A stretch of 37,155 bases of DNA from Prochlorococcus sp. AG-355-J04 (GCA_003280885.1 QCDN01000008.1:1-37155), one strand, 5' to 3'. Shown: positions 8,965 through 20,192, counted from the first letter of the stretch. Translations and numbers: made by a program. Notes: generated from the letters alone by a model not told the origin.

Positions 8965-10548
8965 ATGAATGGAGATTTAAAATCTTGGGATAAATTTTGT
9001 AATTATCTTTGGTTTGATAAAAAATTAAATATTTGGTTAGACATAAGCAAAATTAATTTCACAAGTAAAGAGATAATAAATTTAGAAGATAAATTTATAA
9101 ATGTTTTTTCATCAATAAAAGAATTAGAAAATGGTGCAATCTCAAATATTGATGAAAATAGACAAGTCGGACATTATTGGCTTAGAAATCCATCAATTTC
9201 ACCCTCTTCAAAAATAGGAGAGGAAATTAGAGCAGATTTTAATGCGATCTCTGAATTTGGAAAACAAATTTTAAATGGAGATATTAAGAATAAGAATAAT
9301 CAGCAGTATACTAATGTTCTATGGATAGGAATTGGTGGAAGTGGATTAGGACCATTACTTATTACAGAGTCACTGCAGAAGTGTACTAGAGGCTTAAAAT
9401 TTTCTTATATAGATAATGTTGATCCTTTTTTAATTAGCGAAAAGTTAGAAGAGTTATCTGAAAAATTATCAACAACATTATTTGTAGTAGTAAGCAAATC
9501 AGGCGGTACTCCTGAACCTAGAATTGCTATGGAAATTATTAAAAGTTACTGCGAAAACAATTCTCTTGAATGGAATTCTAATGCTATAGCAATAACTATG
9601 AAAGATAGTAAATTATTTAAAAAAGCCACTTCTGAAAATTGGTTAAAAATATTTAATTTGCAAGATTGGGTTGGAGGAAGAACTAGTATTACAAGCTCTG
9701 TGGGATTACTTCCATTAGCTCTTATTAATGAAAATATATCTGAATTTATTAGAGGCGCATCATTAATGGATGAAGCCACACGTATAAGTGATTTTAAAAA
9801 TAATCCAGCAGCACTATTATCATCCGCATGGTATTTAACTGGGGATGGTATTGGAAAGAGAGATATGGTCGTATTACCTTATAGAGATAGGTTACAGGTA
9901 TTTAGTAAATATCTCCAGCAATTAGTAATGGAATCATTAGGAAAGAAATTTAATAGGAATGGTGAAGTAGTTAATCAAGGTATTTCCGTTTTTGGTAATA
10001 AAGGATCTACAGATCAACATGCTTATGTTCAGCAACTGAGAGATGGTATTGATAATTTCTTTTGTATTTTTATTGAATTATTAGATTCTCCATCTACTAA
10101 TATTTTTAATGAAAAAGAGAATCCTAAAGAATATCTTTCTGGTTTTTTACAAGGAACCAGATCAGCACTCTCTAGTGAAAACAGACAAAGTATCACTATT
10201 ACATTAGAAAAGTTAAATTGTTTTTCACTAGGTGCCTTAATCGCTTTATTTGAGAGAGCTGTATCCTTCTACGCTGAATTGGTAAATATAAATGCATATG
10301 ATCAACCTGGAGTTGAAGCTGGAAAGAAAGCAGCCGCAAATATTATTGAGTATCAACAAAAAATAAGTAATTTATTAGATGAAGGTGGAGAATATTCTAT
10401 AAAAGACATAACATCATTATTTGATAATTCAGCGAGTGAACCTATATTTTTCATACTCCGTGAAATGTGTTTTAGTAATGATAATTATTTAGTTAAGGGC
10501 GATTGGTCAAACCCAAATTCATTAGTTATACAAAAAATAAATTCTTAA
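8965..10548 (+). CDS. pgi: Glucose-6-phosphate isomerase
   Basis: Interconverts glucose-6-phosphate and fructose-6-phosphate, linking the Calvin cycle and pentose phosphate pathway to glycogen and sugar-nucleotide pools. The 527-aa cytosolic protein has GIGGSGLGP (122-130) and SKSGGTPEP (177-185) for phosphate binding. The [12 protein letters not shown] signature carries the active-site His, and VEAGKKAA lies near the C-terminus. The start codon is ATG 8965. The stop overlaps the convergent leuS stop within a TTAA tetranucleotide. Confidence 0.97.
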   Translation: MNGDLKSWDKFCNYLWFDKKLNIWLDISKINFTSKEIINLEDKFINVFSSIKELENGAISNIDENRQVGHYWLRNPSISPSSKIGEEIRADFNAISEFGKQILNGDIKNKNNQQYTNVLWIGIGGSGLGPLLITESLQKCTRGLKFSYIDNVDPFLISEKLEELSEKLSTTLFVVVSKSGGTPEPRIAMEIIKSYCENNSLEWNSNAIAITMKDSKLFKKATSENWLKIFNLQDWVGGRTSITSSVGLLPLALINENISEFIRGASLMDEATRISDFKNNPAALLSSAWYLTGDGIGKRDMVVLPYRDRLQVFSKYLQQLVMESLGKKFNRNGEVVNQGISVFGNKGSTDQHAYVQQLRDGIDNFFCIFIELLDSPSTNIFNEKENPKEYLSGFLQGTRSALSSENRQSITITLEKLNCFSLGALIALFERAVSFYAELVNINAYDQPGVEAGKKAAANIIEYQQKISNLLDEGGEYSIKDITSLFDNSASEPIFFILREMCFSNDNYLVKGDWSNPNSLVIQKINS

Positions 10549-13115
10549 ACAACAATATTCATAATTTTTCCTTTAACAATAATTATTTTTCTTATTTCCT
10601 TGCCTTTAGTCCATTTTAATATGTTAGGTCTTTTAAGAGTCAATTCTTTAATTTGATCTTCGCTCATATCATTATTAATATTTACTTTGTCTCTAACTTT
10701 TCCATTCACTTGTATTACTAGTTCATACGAATCTTCCTTAAGTGCCTCGGCATTAAAGGAAGGCCAGTGTTCTAAATGCACAGATTTTTTAAATCCTATA
10801 AGATGCCATATTTCTTCTGCAATATGAGGAGCAAAAGGAGCCAACAAAATACAAAATGTTTTTAAAGCCTCAATTTTTAAATTCTTGTTTACGTCATTAA
10901 TGGAATTTGATAGTGAATTATAAAACTTCATTAGTTCTGAAATCGCAGTATTAAATTGGTTATTTAATATGTCATTTGAAATTTCTTTTATAGCGATATT
11001 CATGGACTTTATTAAACTTTTTTCTTTATCTGGATAGGAATTAGATTTACTATTTATATCATTTGCACAATTTATATAAAGCTTCCAAATCCTGCTTAAA
11101 AATCTAAATTGTCCTTCAACATCTGTATCTCCCCATTCCAAATCTTTTTCTGGGGGTGCTTTAAATAATATAAACATTCTTGCTGTATCTGCTCCATATT
11201 TTTGAATTACTGATTCAGGGTCTATTCCATTATATTTTGACTTAGACATTTTCTCGAAAAGAACTTCGAGTTTGGTATTGTCAATTGGATCTGTAGGATT
11301 TGATAGGTCAGTAATATCGGAAGGAGAAACATATTTACCCGTTTTATTGTTTTTATAGGCTGCTGCCTGAACCATTCCTTGCGTTAATAGTTTATTAAAT
11401 GGTTCATCAATTTCAAATAGTTCATTATCCCTCAAGGCTTTAGTGAAAAATCTTGCATATAACAAATGCAATATTGCATGCTCTACCCCTCCAACATATT
11501 GATCTACAGGCAACCACTTATTGATTTCAATCTTTTCAAATGGCTTATTAGAACATTTTGAAGATGGATATCTTAAAAAATACCATGATGAACACATGAA
11601 AGTGTCCATAGTATCAGTTTCTTTTCTTGCCGCTATTCCACATTTTGGGCATGTAGTATTTATCCAATTATTATTATCACCTAAAGCATTAATCTTGTTA
11701 GCCGAGATTTCTATATCTTTTGGTAAAGAAACAGGTAATTCCGATTGCTTTAATGGAACAGATCCACATTTTTTGCAATTAACTATGGGTATCGGACATC
11801 CCCAATATCTTTGTCTAGAGATTAACCAATCTCTTAGACGATATTGAATCTTATTTTCAGCCCATCCATTATTTACTCCCTCCTCTGAAATTTTTATTTT
11901 AGCAATATTATTTTCTATGCCATTGTATTGATTTGAATTAATAAGATATCCTTTTTCTACATAAGCTTCTTCAAGCTCTTTATTTTGTTCACTTTTATCC
12001 TTTATTATTACCTGTTTAATATCAATATTATTTTTCTTAGCAAATTCAAAATCTCTTAGATCATGAGCAGGCACGCCCATAACAGCGCCTGTACCGTATT
12101 CATCGAGAACATAACTTGCCACCCAAATAGGAATAAGTTCAGAATTAACAGGATTTATTGCTGTTAAGCTAGTTTTTATTCCAATTTTTTCAAGTTCATT
12201 ATTTTTATTAGATTTCAAATATTGTTTAAGATTTTCTATATCTTTTATTGTTTCTTGATCAGAAATATTTTTTACTAATGAATGATTAACAGAAATTGCT
12301 AAATAAGTAACTCCAAATAAAGTATCTGGCCTTGTTGTAAATACAGTAATTTTCTTTTCTGGATTGGTATTGATATTGAAATTAATATTTGTACCAATTG
12401 ACTTTCCAATCCAATTATCTTGCATTATTTTTACTCTTTCTGGCCAGTTATCTAATTTTTCTAAATCCTTTAATAACTCATCCGCATAATTAGTAATTCT
12501 TAAAAACCATTGCTTTAATAATTTTTTTTCAACTACTGCCCCAGATCTCCAAGATTTACCCTCTGAGTCAACTTGTTCATTCGCTAGGACTGTATTATCT
12601 ATAGGATCCCAATTAACTTCTGATTCCTTTTGATATACAAGACCTGCCTTGTATAACTCTAAAAATAGATATTGAGTCCATATATAATAATTTTCATCAC
12701 ATGTTGCAAATTCCCTATCCCAATCAACTGATAGTCCCAAAAGCTTTAATTGTGACTTCATATGAGAAATATTTTTTTTAGTCCAGACACTTGGACTAAT
12801 TCCTCTTTCAATCGCTGCATTCTCAGCAGGTAAACCAAAAGCGTCCCACCCCATTGGATGTAAAACAGATTTGCCCTTAAACCTTTGGAATCGAGCTATT
12901 AAGTCTGTAATAACATAATTCCTAACATGTCCCATATGAAGATTACCTGAAGGGTAGGGAAACATTGATAGGGCATAAAATTTATCGCTATTCTCAGTTA
13001 ATACATCGGTTTTGTATAAATTATTTTCTGTCCATATTGACTGCCATTTTTTTTCTATTTTAGATGGATTATATAAATTGGTATCAGCCTCATATTGTTT
13101 ATCGGGAGAAATCAC
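10545..13115 (-). CDS. leuS: Leucyl-tRNA synthetase
   Basis: Charges tRNA-Leu with leucine. The 856-aa class Ia synthetase has HMGH (60-63, the HIGH signature), the CP1 editing domain with TTRPDTLFG, and a zinc-like Cys pair region (CKKCG and CPKCG). The tryptophan/leucine-binding block [21 protein letters not shown] (622-627) and the anticodon-binding and C-terminal domains follow. The start appears to be GTG 13115; no ATG is available upstream of the conserved N-terminus. It is divergent from dapF by 107 bp. That gap holds no tRNA-like T-box leader, as expected outside Gram-positives. Confidence 0.97.
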   Translation of the reverse strand: MISPDKQYEADTNLYNPSKIEKKWQSIWTENNLYKTDVLTENSDKFYALSMFPYPSGNLHMGHVRNYVITDLIARFQRFKGKSVLHPMGWDAFGLPAENAAIERGISPSVWTKKNISHMKSQLKLLGLSVDWDREFATCDENYYIWTQYLFLELYKAGLVYQKESEVNWDPIDNTVLANEQVDSEGKSWRSGAVVEKKLLKQWFLRITNYADELLKDLEKLDNWPERVKIMQDNWIGKSIGTNINFNINTNPEKKITVFTTRPDTLFGVTYLAISVNHSLVKNISDQETIKDIENLKQYLKSNKNNELEKIGIKTSLTAINPVNSELIPIWVASYVLDEYGTGAVMGVPAHDLRDFEFAKKNNIDIKQVIIKDKSEQNKELEEAYVEKGYLINSNQYNGIENNIAKIKISEEGVNNGWAENKIQYRLRDWLISRQRYWGCPIPIVNCKKCGSVPLKQSELPVSLPKDIEISANKINALGDNNNWINTTCPKCGIAARKETDTMDTFMCSSWYFLRYPSSKCSNKPFEKIEINKWLPVDQYVGGVEHAILHLLYARFFTKALRDNELFEIDEPFNKLLTQGMVQAAAYKNNKTGKYVSPSDITDLSNPTDPIDNTKLEVLFEKMSKSKYNGIDPESVIQKYGADTARMFILFKAPPEKDLEWGDTDVEGQFRFLSRIWKLYINCANDINSKSNSYPDKEKSLIKSMNIAIKEISNDILNNQFNTAISELMKFYNSLSNSINDVNKNLKIEALKTFCILLAPFAPHIAEEIWHLIGFKKSVHLEHWPSFNAEALKEDSYELVIQVNGKVRDKVNINNDMSEDQIKELTLKRPNILKWTKGKEIRKIIIVKGKIMNIVV

Positions 13116-13222
13116 TTAATTTTTATTTGTTAAATTATTATTTTAATATCCATTGTATAAAATAGAAATAGATTGTTAAAAGGAATAATTTATAATTAAA
13201 ATTTAAAATATATTATCTACAA

Positions 13223-14083
13223 ATGAAAAATATAACTTTTGAAAAATATCAAGGTAACGGAAACGATTTCGTAATAATAGATTCTAGAGGAAATGGATTA
13301 TATAAAAATTATATGACAAATAAAATATTTGATATAAAAAAAATTTGCAACAGGCAATTTGGTATTGGAGCAGATGGTGTGATTTTTATAGAAGAACCTA
13401 ATGAAGATAATTATGCAAAAATGATAATTTTTAATTCTGATGGTTCTGAAGCACAAATGTGTGGAAACGGAATTAGGTGTTTAGTTGAGTATCTCCACGA
13501 AAATGATTCAATGAATAATAAAAATAATGAATATAAAATTGAGACTAAAGCAGGTTTAAAAATTGCAAAATATATAAATGATGAAATTACAGTAAAAATG
13601 GGAGTTCCAATTTTAGAATGTCAAAATATTCCAACAACAATTGAAAAAAAAATAAATTCAATTCCTTCACACGAATTTATTGAGAAAGATTTTAATAATA
13701 TAGGTTATGCCGTAGGAATGGGAAATCCTCATTTAATATTCTTTTTAAAAGACATAGAGTCAATTGTTCTTTCAAGACTTGGTCCTATATTTGAAAAAAA
13801 TGAATTGTTTCCTGAAAAAACTAATGTGCATTTTTGTCAAATTTTAAATAAAGATAATATCAAAGTAAAAGTATGGGAAAGGGGTGCAGGACTAACCTTA
13901 GCTTGTGGAACAGGTGCCTGTGCTATCCATGTAGCAGCTTATAAATTAGGCCTTTGTAATTCACAAACCATAGTAACCTTACCAGGAGGTAATCTTAAAA
14001 TTGATTGGTCAAAAGACGATTGTGAAGTCATGATGACCGGGAATGCTGAAAAGGTTTTCTCAGGATCAATGTTAGTAAATTAA
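13223..14083 (+). CDS. dapF: Diaminopimelate epimerase
   Basis: Converts LL- to meso-diaminopimelate for lysine and peptidoglycan. The 286-aa PLP-independent racemase has GNGNDFVIID near the N-terminus and the two catalytic cysteines C80 (MCGNGIRC) and C228 (ACGTGAC). It is the first gene of a four-gene chain: its TAA shares an A with the ATG of the next gene (1-bp overlap), so the two are translationally coupled. Its meso-DAP product feeds peptidoglycan, and the last gene of the chain (DacB) trims peptidoglycan stems. Confidence 0.97.
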   Translation: MKNITFEKYQGNGNDFVIIDSRGNGLYKNYMTNKIFDIKKICNRQFGIGADGVIFIEEPNEDNYAKMIIFNSDGSEAQMCGNGIRCLVEYLHENDSMNNKNNEYKIETKAGLKIAKYINDEITVKMGVPILECQNIPTTIEKKINSIPSHEFIEKDFNNIGYAVGMGNPHLIFFLKDIESIVLSRLGPIFEKNELFPEKTNVHFCQILNKDNIKVKVWERGAGLTLACGTGACAIHVAAYKLGLCNSQTIVTLPGGNLKIDWSKDDCEVMMTGNAEKVFSGSMLVN

Positions 14084-15255
14084 TGGAAAATAATTTCATC
14101 TATTTAGATAATGCATCCACAACTCCATTATCTGAGAATGTTTTAAATATAATTAATTCAACTTATAGGAATTATTGGCATAACCCTTCATCTACATATG
14201 AGCTAGGGATAAAATGCTCTACATATCTTGAAAAAATTAGATCTAAAATTGCTTATATATTTGAAGCAGATTCAGAGGATATAATTTTTACATCTGGTTC
14301 TTCGGAATCGACAAATATTGTATTTAATAATATTTATGAGAACTTTAAAAATGGTAGGGTTGTTATTTCAAATGTTGAACATCAAGCAACAACTATTTGT
14401 GCTAATAAACTAAGAAAACAAAATTGGGATATTTACGAATGGACGGTAAATAATGATGGAATTTTAAATATTTCTAATATCGAAAACATTTTAAACAATA
14501 ATACTATGCTTGTATCAATTATTTGGGGACAAAGTGAAATTGGGACAATACAACCTGTCCAATTTATTGGTTCTAAATGTGAAGAATTAAATATAATGTT
14601 TCATTTAGATGGAACTCAAATATTAAGTAATGGAATATTCAGTTGGAAAGATCTTAAATGTGATTTTTTAAGTTTATCTGCTCATAAATTTGGAGGTCCA
14701 AAAGGGATCGGTATTCTTTTAACAAAAGAAAAGTCTAGACAAATTTTAAAAAATAATGACATATCACTTACTCAGGAATTTTCAATTAGACAAGGTACAC
14801 AAGCTTTGCCATTAATCGCTGGAATGTATGAATCAATAAAGAATATTAAAGGAAAAATAAAATTATATGATTACATAACTGAATTTCCTTCTAATAATAT
14901 TAATAAACTCAAAAGTTATTTTTTTCAAAAAATTAAGGATAATAATCATATAAAGATTACGGGTAGTATTAACCATAGACTTCCCAATCATATTTCGTTT
15001 CTACTATTAAATAAACTATTTGAGCCTATAAGGGCATATAAGATTGTTAATTTCATGTCAGAAAATAAAATAGCCATAAGTAGTGGAAGTGCTTGTTCAA
15101 GCTCATCTGGGAAACCTAGCTCAACACTTAAAAATATTGGTTTAAAAAATGATGAACTATACTCAAATATTCGTGTTACTTTAGGTTCAACAAACAATAA
15201 GTCAGAAATAGATAAATTTTTAGAACTTATTCAAATATGTATTGACAAATTTTAA
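14083..15255 (+). CDS. Cysteine desulfurase (NifS/IscS-like)
   Basis: A PLP enzyme that removes sulfur from cysteine for Fe-S clusters and thio-cofactors. The 390-aa protein has the PLP lysine K202 in SAHKFGGPKG, the upstream FTSGSSESTN phosphate loop, and the persulfide cysteine C338 in SGSACSSSSGKPS. That motif marks the group I NifS/IscS type rather than SufS. The C-terminal SxxGxxxxxxDxxxxIRVTLG pattern is in place. No iscU or iscA gene is adjacent, so it is probably a general-purpose desulfurase. It overlaps both neighbours by 1 bp (dapF and the DUF1995 gene), which points to coupled translation. Confidence 0.94.
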   Translation: MENNFIYLDNASTTPLSENVLNIINSTYRNYWHNPSSTYELGIKCSTYLEKIRSKIAYIFEADSEDIIFTSGSSESTNIVFNNIYENFKNGRVVISNVEHQATTICANKLRKQNWDIYEWTVNNDGILNISNIENILNNNTMLVSIIWGQSEIGTIQPVQFIGSKCEELNIMFHLDGTQILSNGIFSWKDLKCDFLSLSAHKFGGPKGIGILLTKEKSRQILKNNDISLTQEFSIRQGTQALPLIAGMYESIKNIKGKIKLYDYITEFPSNNINKLKSYFFQKIKDNNHIKITGSINHRLPNHISFLLLNKLFEPIRAYKIVNFMSENKIAISSGSACSSSSGKPSSTLKNIGLKNDELYSNIRVTLGSTNNKSEIDKFLELIQICIDKF

Positions 15256-15881
15256 TGGAAACCAATTACAGACTACCTAAAGATTTAAATGAATCTCTTA
15301 AGAATATGGAAGATGCAATTATTCCAAGTTTATTAGATTCAAATAAAAGATTTACTATAGAATTTAATTTTGAAGGATTGAAGTTTAACAGAATTGGAAT
15401 AACTATTTACAAGATATTGTCTAAAAATAATAATGTATTTATAACATTTGCTGATCAAGGTGCTGTGGCTTTGGCACAAAGAGACTATCCAGATATCAAA
15501 GATAAAATTTATACTTTTAAATCATTTAATGAATCAAATAATATAAATAATATTGATAGTGCAATGATATCGATACTACCTCAGCCATATGATTTCGATT
15601 CATTTGAACCAATGTCTGATAATTATCAAGGTACGCATTATTCATTAAATCCAAAATTTGAAGATGCCAATATTGGTATAGGAAGTGTTATTAGAGAGCG
15701 ACGTAAAAACTTTGTCAAAACATGGAAAAATATTTATTTTCTGCAGCCTTTAAATAAAGCTGCTCTTATGCATATTTATCCAAATAACTGGTTGCTTTTC
15801 AAAGAAGAAAAAAAAAGATATTTTTTTAAAAAAGAATTTGAAATTAAACCCGACAATGAATCTATTTTTGTAAATTTATAG
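15255..15881 (+). CDS. DUF1995 family protein
   Basis: A 208-aa soluble protein that I match to DUF1995 by its opening LPKDLNESLKNMEDAI, a central FADQGAVALAQRD segment, a Rossmann-like alternation, and a late TWKNIYFLQPL strand. From memory, plant plastid members of this family (for example LPA3) act in photosystem assembly; that role is not demonstrable here. It has no signal peptide, transmembrane helix or catalytic motif. It starts on the last base of the desulfurase stop and ends 1 bp before the dacB start, so it lies in the middle of a coupled unit. A link between sulfur supply and photosystem assembly is speculative. Confidence 0.75.
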   Translation: METNYRLPKDLNESLKNMEDAIIPSLLDSNKRFTIEFNFEGLKFNRIGITIYKILSKNNNVFITFADQGAVALAQRDYPDIKDKIYTFKSFNESNNINNIDSAMISILPQPYDFDSFEPMSDNYQGTHYSLNPKFEDANIGIGSVIRERRKNFVKTWKNIYFLQPLNKAALMHIYPNNWLLFKEEKKRYFFKKEFEIKPDNESIFVNL

Positions 15882-15882
15882 A

Positions 15883-17106
15883 TTGAATGTGATAAAAAAA
15901 ATTTATTCATTTTTCTTAATTGTTCTTGTATTAGTAACATCCCCTTTATTAATAAGATATTTACTAGCAAATCAGAAAATAACTATTTTAAATAGTATTT
16001 ATTTTAATTTTCCGGGAATAATTTCTAAAAACAAAATATGTCCTACTTATGATGCTTTATTAAATCAAACGCTTGATCATACTTTTAGTGTATCAATAAT
16101 TAATAATAAAGGGGAAATAATAAGTTCCTACAATGAAGATATTCCAAGGTTGCCGGCATCTAATCAAAAATTATTCTCATCAGCTTATGTTTTAAGTAAA
16201 TATAAATTAAATAATAATTTAAAAACTTCCTTATTTAAAAATAAAAACGATTATTATTTACACGGTCAAGGTGATCCAGATCTTAATTATGAACATATAA
16301 TCGAACTAATTTCAAATGTTAAAGAAAATAAAATTATTAACTTTAATATTGTAGAAATTGATTCAAAATTATATTGGCCTAATGGTTGGACAAATACTGA
16401 TAGACTTTACGAATATGGATCTCCAATTACATCTCTTGCAATAGAAAGTAATCACAATAAATATGAAGATATTTATGCATTAAAAAATTTTATTAAAAAC
16501 TATTTAAAAAATAAATTTCCAAATTCAAAAGTATATATAGATTTTTTTGATTCAGAAAAAATATTTTATTTAAAAAATATTACAGAGATAAATAAAATAT
16601 ATTCAACTCCAATTCTTTCATTATTAACTTTAACAAATTCTGAAAGCCATAATTTTACCGCTGAATCTCTCTTTAAAAATGCCTCAAATACATGGAATGA
16701 TAATGACTATACAAAATTAAAAAAATGGTTAGAAAATAAAGGCCTACCTGTAACTAATACATACTTTGCAGACGCTAGTGGATTGTCTCGAAAAAATAAA
16801 ATTACAACAAATTTAGTTGCATTGTTTCTAGATAAAATGAAATATTCTATTAATTTTGAAGCTTATCAATCTACACTTGCAATTATGGGAGTAAGAGGAA
16901 CATTAGCTAAAAGATTTGTAAATAGTGAATTATCTGGAAAGTTTTTTGGAAAAACTGGTACTCTTTCAAATGTCTTTGCATTATCTGGCTTTTTATATAA
17001 AAATGAAAATCCAATAATTATAAGCATTATACAAAATTCTAATAATATTAATAAAGAAAAAGCTTTTAAATTATTAAGTGATATATATTACTTGAAATCT
17101 TGTTAA
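15883..17106 (+). CDS. dacB: D-alanyl-D-alanine carboxypeptidase, PBP4/DacB type (peptidase S13)
   Basis: A penicillin-binding protein of family S13 that cleaves the terminal D-Ala or cross-links of peptidoglycan in the periplasm. The 407-aa protein opens with a hydrophobic segment (about 8-29) that is a signal peptide or anchor. The three serine-acyl motifs are visible: SNQK (S93-K96), SHN (S255-N257) and KTG (357-359). E. coli PBP4 is about 477 aa, so the large insert domain is reduced. Start choice is TTG 15883, or GTG 15889 in frame; either leaves the hydrophobic segment intact. It follows the DUF1995 gene by 1 bp and converges on coaD with an 8-bp gap. Confidence 0.9.
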   Translation: MNVIKKIYSFFLIVLVLVTSPLLIRYLLANQKITILNSIYFNFPGIISKNKICPTYDALLNQTLDHTFSVSIINNKGEIISSYNEDIPRLPASNQKLFSSAYVLSKYKLNNNLKTSLFKNKNDYYLHGQGDPDLNYEHIIELISNVKENKIINFNIVEIDSKLYWPNGWTNTDRLYEYGSPITSLAIESNHNKYEDIYALKNFIKNYLKNKFPNSKVYIDFFDSEKIFYLKNITEINKIYSTPILSLLTLTNSESHNFTAESLFKNASNTWNDNDYTKLKKWLENKGLPVTNTYFADASGLSRKNKITTNLVALFLDKMKYSINFEAYQSTLAIMGVRGTLAKRFVNSELSGKFFGKTGTLSNVFALSGFLYKNENPIIISIIQNSNNINKEKAFKLLSDIYYLKSC

Positions 17107-17114
17107 TAAAAATA

Positions 17115-17588
17115 TTATTTAAAATATTCTTTTAAATCCTTTTCAACAGCGGAGGGTACCATATGATTAATTTCACCCCCAAATTTTGCGACTTCTTTTA
17201 CTAAAGAACTACTAAGAAAACTGTAATTTGTATTGGTTGATAAAAATATAGTTTCAATTTCATTATTAAGTGATTTATTTGTATGAGCAATCTGGAGTTC
17301 ATACTCAAAATCGCTCATTGCTCTTAAGCCTCTTAAAATAAGATTAGCTTTTAGATCATTTGCACAATCAACAGTTAGTCCGGAATAAGAAATAACTTCA
17401 ATATTAGGTAAATGAGAAAGAGAATTTTTTATTTGTAAAATTCTTCTTTGAATATTAAATGTTGGTGTTTTAGAAGTGTTTTCTAAAACAGCAACGACTA
17501 GATTGCCAAATATTTTTTCAGCCCTTTCTATTAAATCAATATGCCCGTTTGTTAAAGGATCAAATGTACCAGGATAAAGAATTTTCAT
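17115..17588 (-). CDS. coaD: Phosphopantetheine adenylyltransferase
   Basis: Penultimate step of coenzyme A synthesis: adenylyl transfer from ATP to 4'-phosphopantetheine. The 157-aa length is typical. [10 protein letters not shown] (7-16) is the nucleotidyltransferase TxGH-type motif, [12 protein letters not shown] is the conserved central block, and the [14 protein letters not shown] segment is the ISSTxVR-like ATP loop. It is divergent from the flavin-reductase-like gene with a 59-bp shared promoter region. Confidence 0.97.
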   Translation of the reverse strand: MKILYPGTFDPLTNGHIDLIERAEKIFGNLVVAVLENTSKTPTFNIQRRILQIKNSLSHLPNIEVISYSGLTVDCANDLKANLILRGLRAMSDFEYELQIAHTNKSLNNEIETIFLSTNTNYSFLSSSLVKEVAKFGGEINHMVPSAVEKDLKEYFK

Positions 17589-17647
17589 GAATTTATTATG
17601 ATCGAATAAGATATTTAGCTAAAATAAGTTTATTAGATATATTAATT

Positions 17648-18136
17648 ATGACATTAAATCTAGAAGCAAAAAAAATCTTATTAAGAAAAATACCTCACGG
17701 ATTATTCATTTGTGGCGTTAGAGACGAAGATAAAAATGAAGTGAATGGATTTACTGCTAGTTGGGTGACTCAAGGTTCCTTCACCCCCCCATTAGTAGTA
17801 ATGGCAGTTAGATCAGAGGGTTCTAGTCATGAAATAATAAAGTCCACAAATAAGTTCTCATTAAATGTGCTCAAAAGTGATCAAAAGGATCTAGCAGCTG
17901 TTTTCTTTAAACCCCAAAAAGCATTAGGAGGCAGATTTGAATCTGTTGAATTTAATTTAGGTGAACTTGGATTGCCTATTTTAGTTGATAGTGTAGGTGG
18001 AGTTGAATGTAATGTTGTTGGAAGTGTTATTCATGGAGACCATACCGTTTTTGTAGGAGAAGTTCAATCTGCTTATTTGAATAATGATGTTGACTCTCTA
18101 AATTTATCTTCAACTGGCTGGAATTATGGAGGTTAA
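17648..18136 (+). CDS. Flavin reductase-like FMN-binding protein
   Basis: A 162-aa protein with the split-barrel flavin reductase-like fold. The FTASWVTQGSFTPPLVVMAV stretch is the FMN-binding signature. NKFSLNVL and the later HTVFVGEVQ strand with its conserved His follow. The same module forms the C-terminal domain of cyanobacterial flavodiiron proteins, which this standalone gene resembles. It probably reduces or binds FMN using NAD(P)H; the electron acceptor is unknown. It is the first plus-strand gene after coaD and lies 9 bp upstream of uvrC, so the two are probably co-transcribed. No functional tie to DNA repair is evident. Confidence 0.85.
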   Translation: MTLNLEAKKILLRKIPHGLFICGVRDEDKNEVNGFTASWVTQGSFTPPLVVMAVRSEGSSHEIIKSTNKFSLNVLKSDQKDLAAVFFKPQKALGGRFESVEFNLGELGLPILVDSVGGVECNVVGSVIHGDHTVFVGEVQSAYLNNDVDSLNLSSTGWNYGG

Positions 18137-18145
18137 TCATTATAA

Positions 18146-20104
18146 ATGAGTAATTCCTCAATAGAAACAATAGATAACAAATATAATTTTAAAATTGAAT
18201 ATAAATTAATTAACAATAAGGAGTTATTAAAATCAAGATTATCCGAAATTCCAAAGTCATCTGGTTGCTACCTTTTTAAAGATATAGATAATAATTTACT
18301 TTATATTGGTAAATCAAAAAAACTACGAAGTAGAGTTAGTAGTTATTTCAATAATTTTTCAGATTTAACTCCAAGATTAAGTTTGATGGTTCGTCAAATA
18401 ACTGAAATAGAAATTATAGTCACAGATAGCGAATATGAAGCACTAAATTTAGAGTCAAATTTAATAAAAACAAATAAACCATACTTTAATATTCTTTTGA
18501 AGGATGATAAGAAATATCCATATCTTTGCATTACTTGGAGTGAAAAATATCCTCGAATATTTATTACAAGAAGAAGAAGAAATAGAAATAATTTAGATAG
18601 ATATTATGGACCTTACGTAGATGTCGGATTATTAAGGAGAACATTATTTACGATAAAAAAAATATTTCCACTTAGACAAAGGCCGAGGCCAGTCTATAAG
18701 GATAGAACTTGTTTGAATTATTCAATAGGAAGATGTCCAGGTGTTTGCCAAGAAGTAATATCATCTGAAGATTATAAAAAAATAATGAAACAAGTATCTA
18801 TGATATTTCAGGGAAGGAATGATGACTTAGAAACATTTTTACAAAAAAAAATGCTGCAATTTTCAAATGATTTAGATTATGAGAATGCGGCAAAAATAAG
18901 GGACCAAATTTCAGGATTAAAATTATTAACTGAATCACAAAAAATATCAATACCAGATTCTTCAATTAATAGAGATATCTTTGGAATAGTTTCAGAAAAA
19001 AATGTAGCTAGTATACAAATTTTCCAAATGAGATCTGGTAAGCTCATTGGGAGAATTGGTTATAGTCAAAAATTAAATAATGAAGATGAAAATCTTATTC
19101 TACAAAGGGTATTAGAAGAGCATTATATGAATGTTGAAGGCGTAGAAATACCATCTGAAATTCTTATTCAATATAAACTTCCAAAACAAATAACCATAGA
19201 GGATTGGTTAACTGAGCTAAGGAAAAAGAAGGTAAAAATCATAATCCCAAAAAGAAATAAAAAACATGAAACTGTAGAGATGGTTTTAAAAAATGCGAAA
19301 TTAGAATTAGATAGAATATTAAATGGGATACAAGATAATGAATCGTCAATTGAAGATCTTGCGCAAATACTTGAATTAAGTGAACAACCTAAAAGAATTG
19401 AAGGTTATGATATAAGCCATATTCAAGGTACAGACCCAGTAGCATCACAAGTCGTATTTATTGATGGAATTCCTTCTAAACAGAATTATAGGAAATATAA
19501 AATTAAAGATCCAAACGTTTTTATAGGACATAGTGATGATTTTGCCTCGATATATGAAGTAATACATAGAAGATTTAGGAAATGGTCAAGATTTAAAAAA
19601 AGCGGAGGAGATTTTACAATATTAAATGATAAAACGAATAGCAAATTAGACAATGAGCTTCTATCAGATTGGCCAGATTTGATAATGATTGACGGAGGTA
19701 AAGGTCAGTTAAATGCTGCTATTAAAGCATTAAAAGAATTAAATCTTGAGGAAGAAGTTACTATATGTTCATTGGCAAAAAAAAATGAAGAAATATTTAT
19801 TCCAGGCTTTACAAAGTCTCTTGATACGGATGAAAATCAAAAAGGTGTCCTTCTATTAAGAAGGATAAGAGATGAAGCTCATAGATTTGCATTATCTTTT
19901 CATAGAGACAAAAGATCTAAGAGAATGAATAGATCACAATTGTCCCAAATCAGTGGATTAGGACCATCAAGAATAAGAGAATTGCTTGAGCATTTTAAAT
20001 CAATAGACGCAATAAGAATTGCTACTAAAGATGATTTATCAAAAGTTAAAGGACTTGGAAAAAATTCAGTAAATGATATATATGAATATTTTCACGAGTT
20101 ATAA
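18146..20104 (+). CDS. uvrC: UvrABC excinuclease subunit C
   Basis: Makes both incisions around UvrB-marked DNA lesions in nucleotide excision repair. In the 652-aa protein, the GIY-YIG nuclease domain comes first (about 38-115, with GCYLFKD and LLYIGKSKKLRSRV), followed by a Cys-containing linker. The UVR/UvrB-binding segment follows (about 235-255, LDYENAAKIRDQI), then the RNase H-like 5' nuclease domain (GYDISHIQGTDPVASQVVF, MIDGGKGQL and RDEAHRFALSFHR). A tandem helix-hairpin-helix ends the protein (ISGLGPSRI, VKGLGKNSV). Length and order are canonical. It ends 88 bp before hemJ. Confidence 0.97.
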   Translation: MSNSSIETIDNKYNFKIEYKLINNKELLKSRLSEIPKSSGCYLFKDIDNNLLYIGKSKKLRSRVSSYFNNFSDLTPRLSLMVRQITEIEIIVTDSEYEALNLESNLIKTNKPYFNILLKDDKKYPYLCITWSEKYPRIFITRRRRNRNNLDRYYGPYVDVGLLRRTLFTIKKIFPLRQRPRPVYKDRTCLNYSIGRCPGVCQEVISSEDYKKIMKQVSMIFQGRNDDLETFLQKKMLQFSNDLDYENAAKIRDQISGLKLLTESQKISIPDSSINRDIFGIVSEKNVASIQIFQMRSGKLIGRIGYSQKLNNEDENLILQRVLEEHYMNVEGVEIPSEILIQYKLPKQITIEDWLTELRKKKVKIIIPKRNKKHETVEMVLKNAKLELDRILNGIQDNESSIEDLAQILELSEQPKRIEGYDISHIQGTDPVASQVVFIDGIPSKQNYRKYKIKDPNVFIGHSDDFASIYEVIHRRFRKWSRFKKSGGDFTILNDKTNSKLDNELLSDWPDLIMIDGGKGQLNAAIKALKELNLEEEVTICSLAKKNEEIFIPGFTKSLDTDENQKGVLLLRRIRDEAHRFALSFHRDKRSKRMNRSQLSQISGLGPSRIRELLEHFKSIDAIRIATKDDLSKVKGLGKNSVNDIYEYFHEL

Positions 20105-20192
20105 ATATTAATTAATTTTTGAAAAATAGATTTCTTGATATTGTTAAATATAATTATATTAAAAATATATATTTAGAAATTAATCTAGTAAT

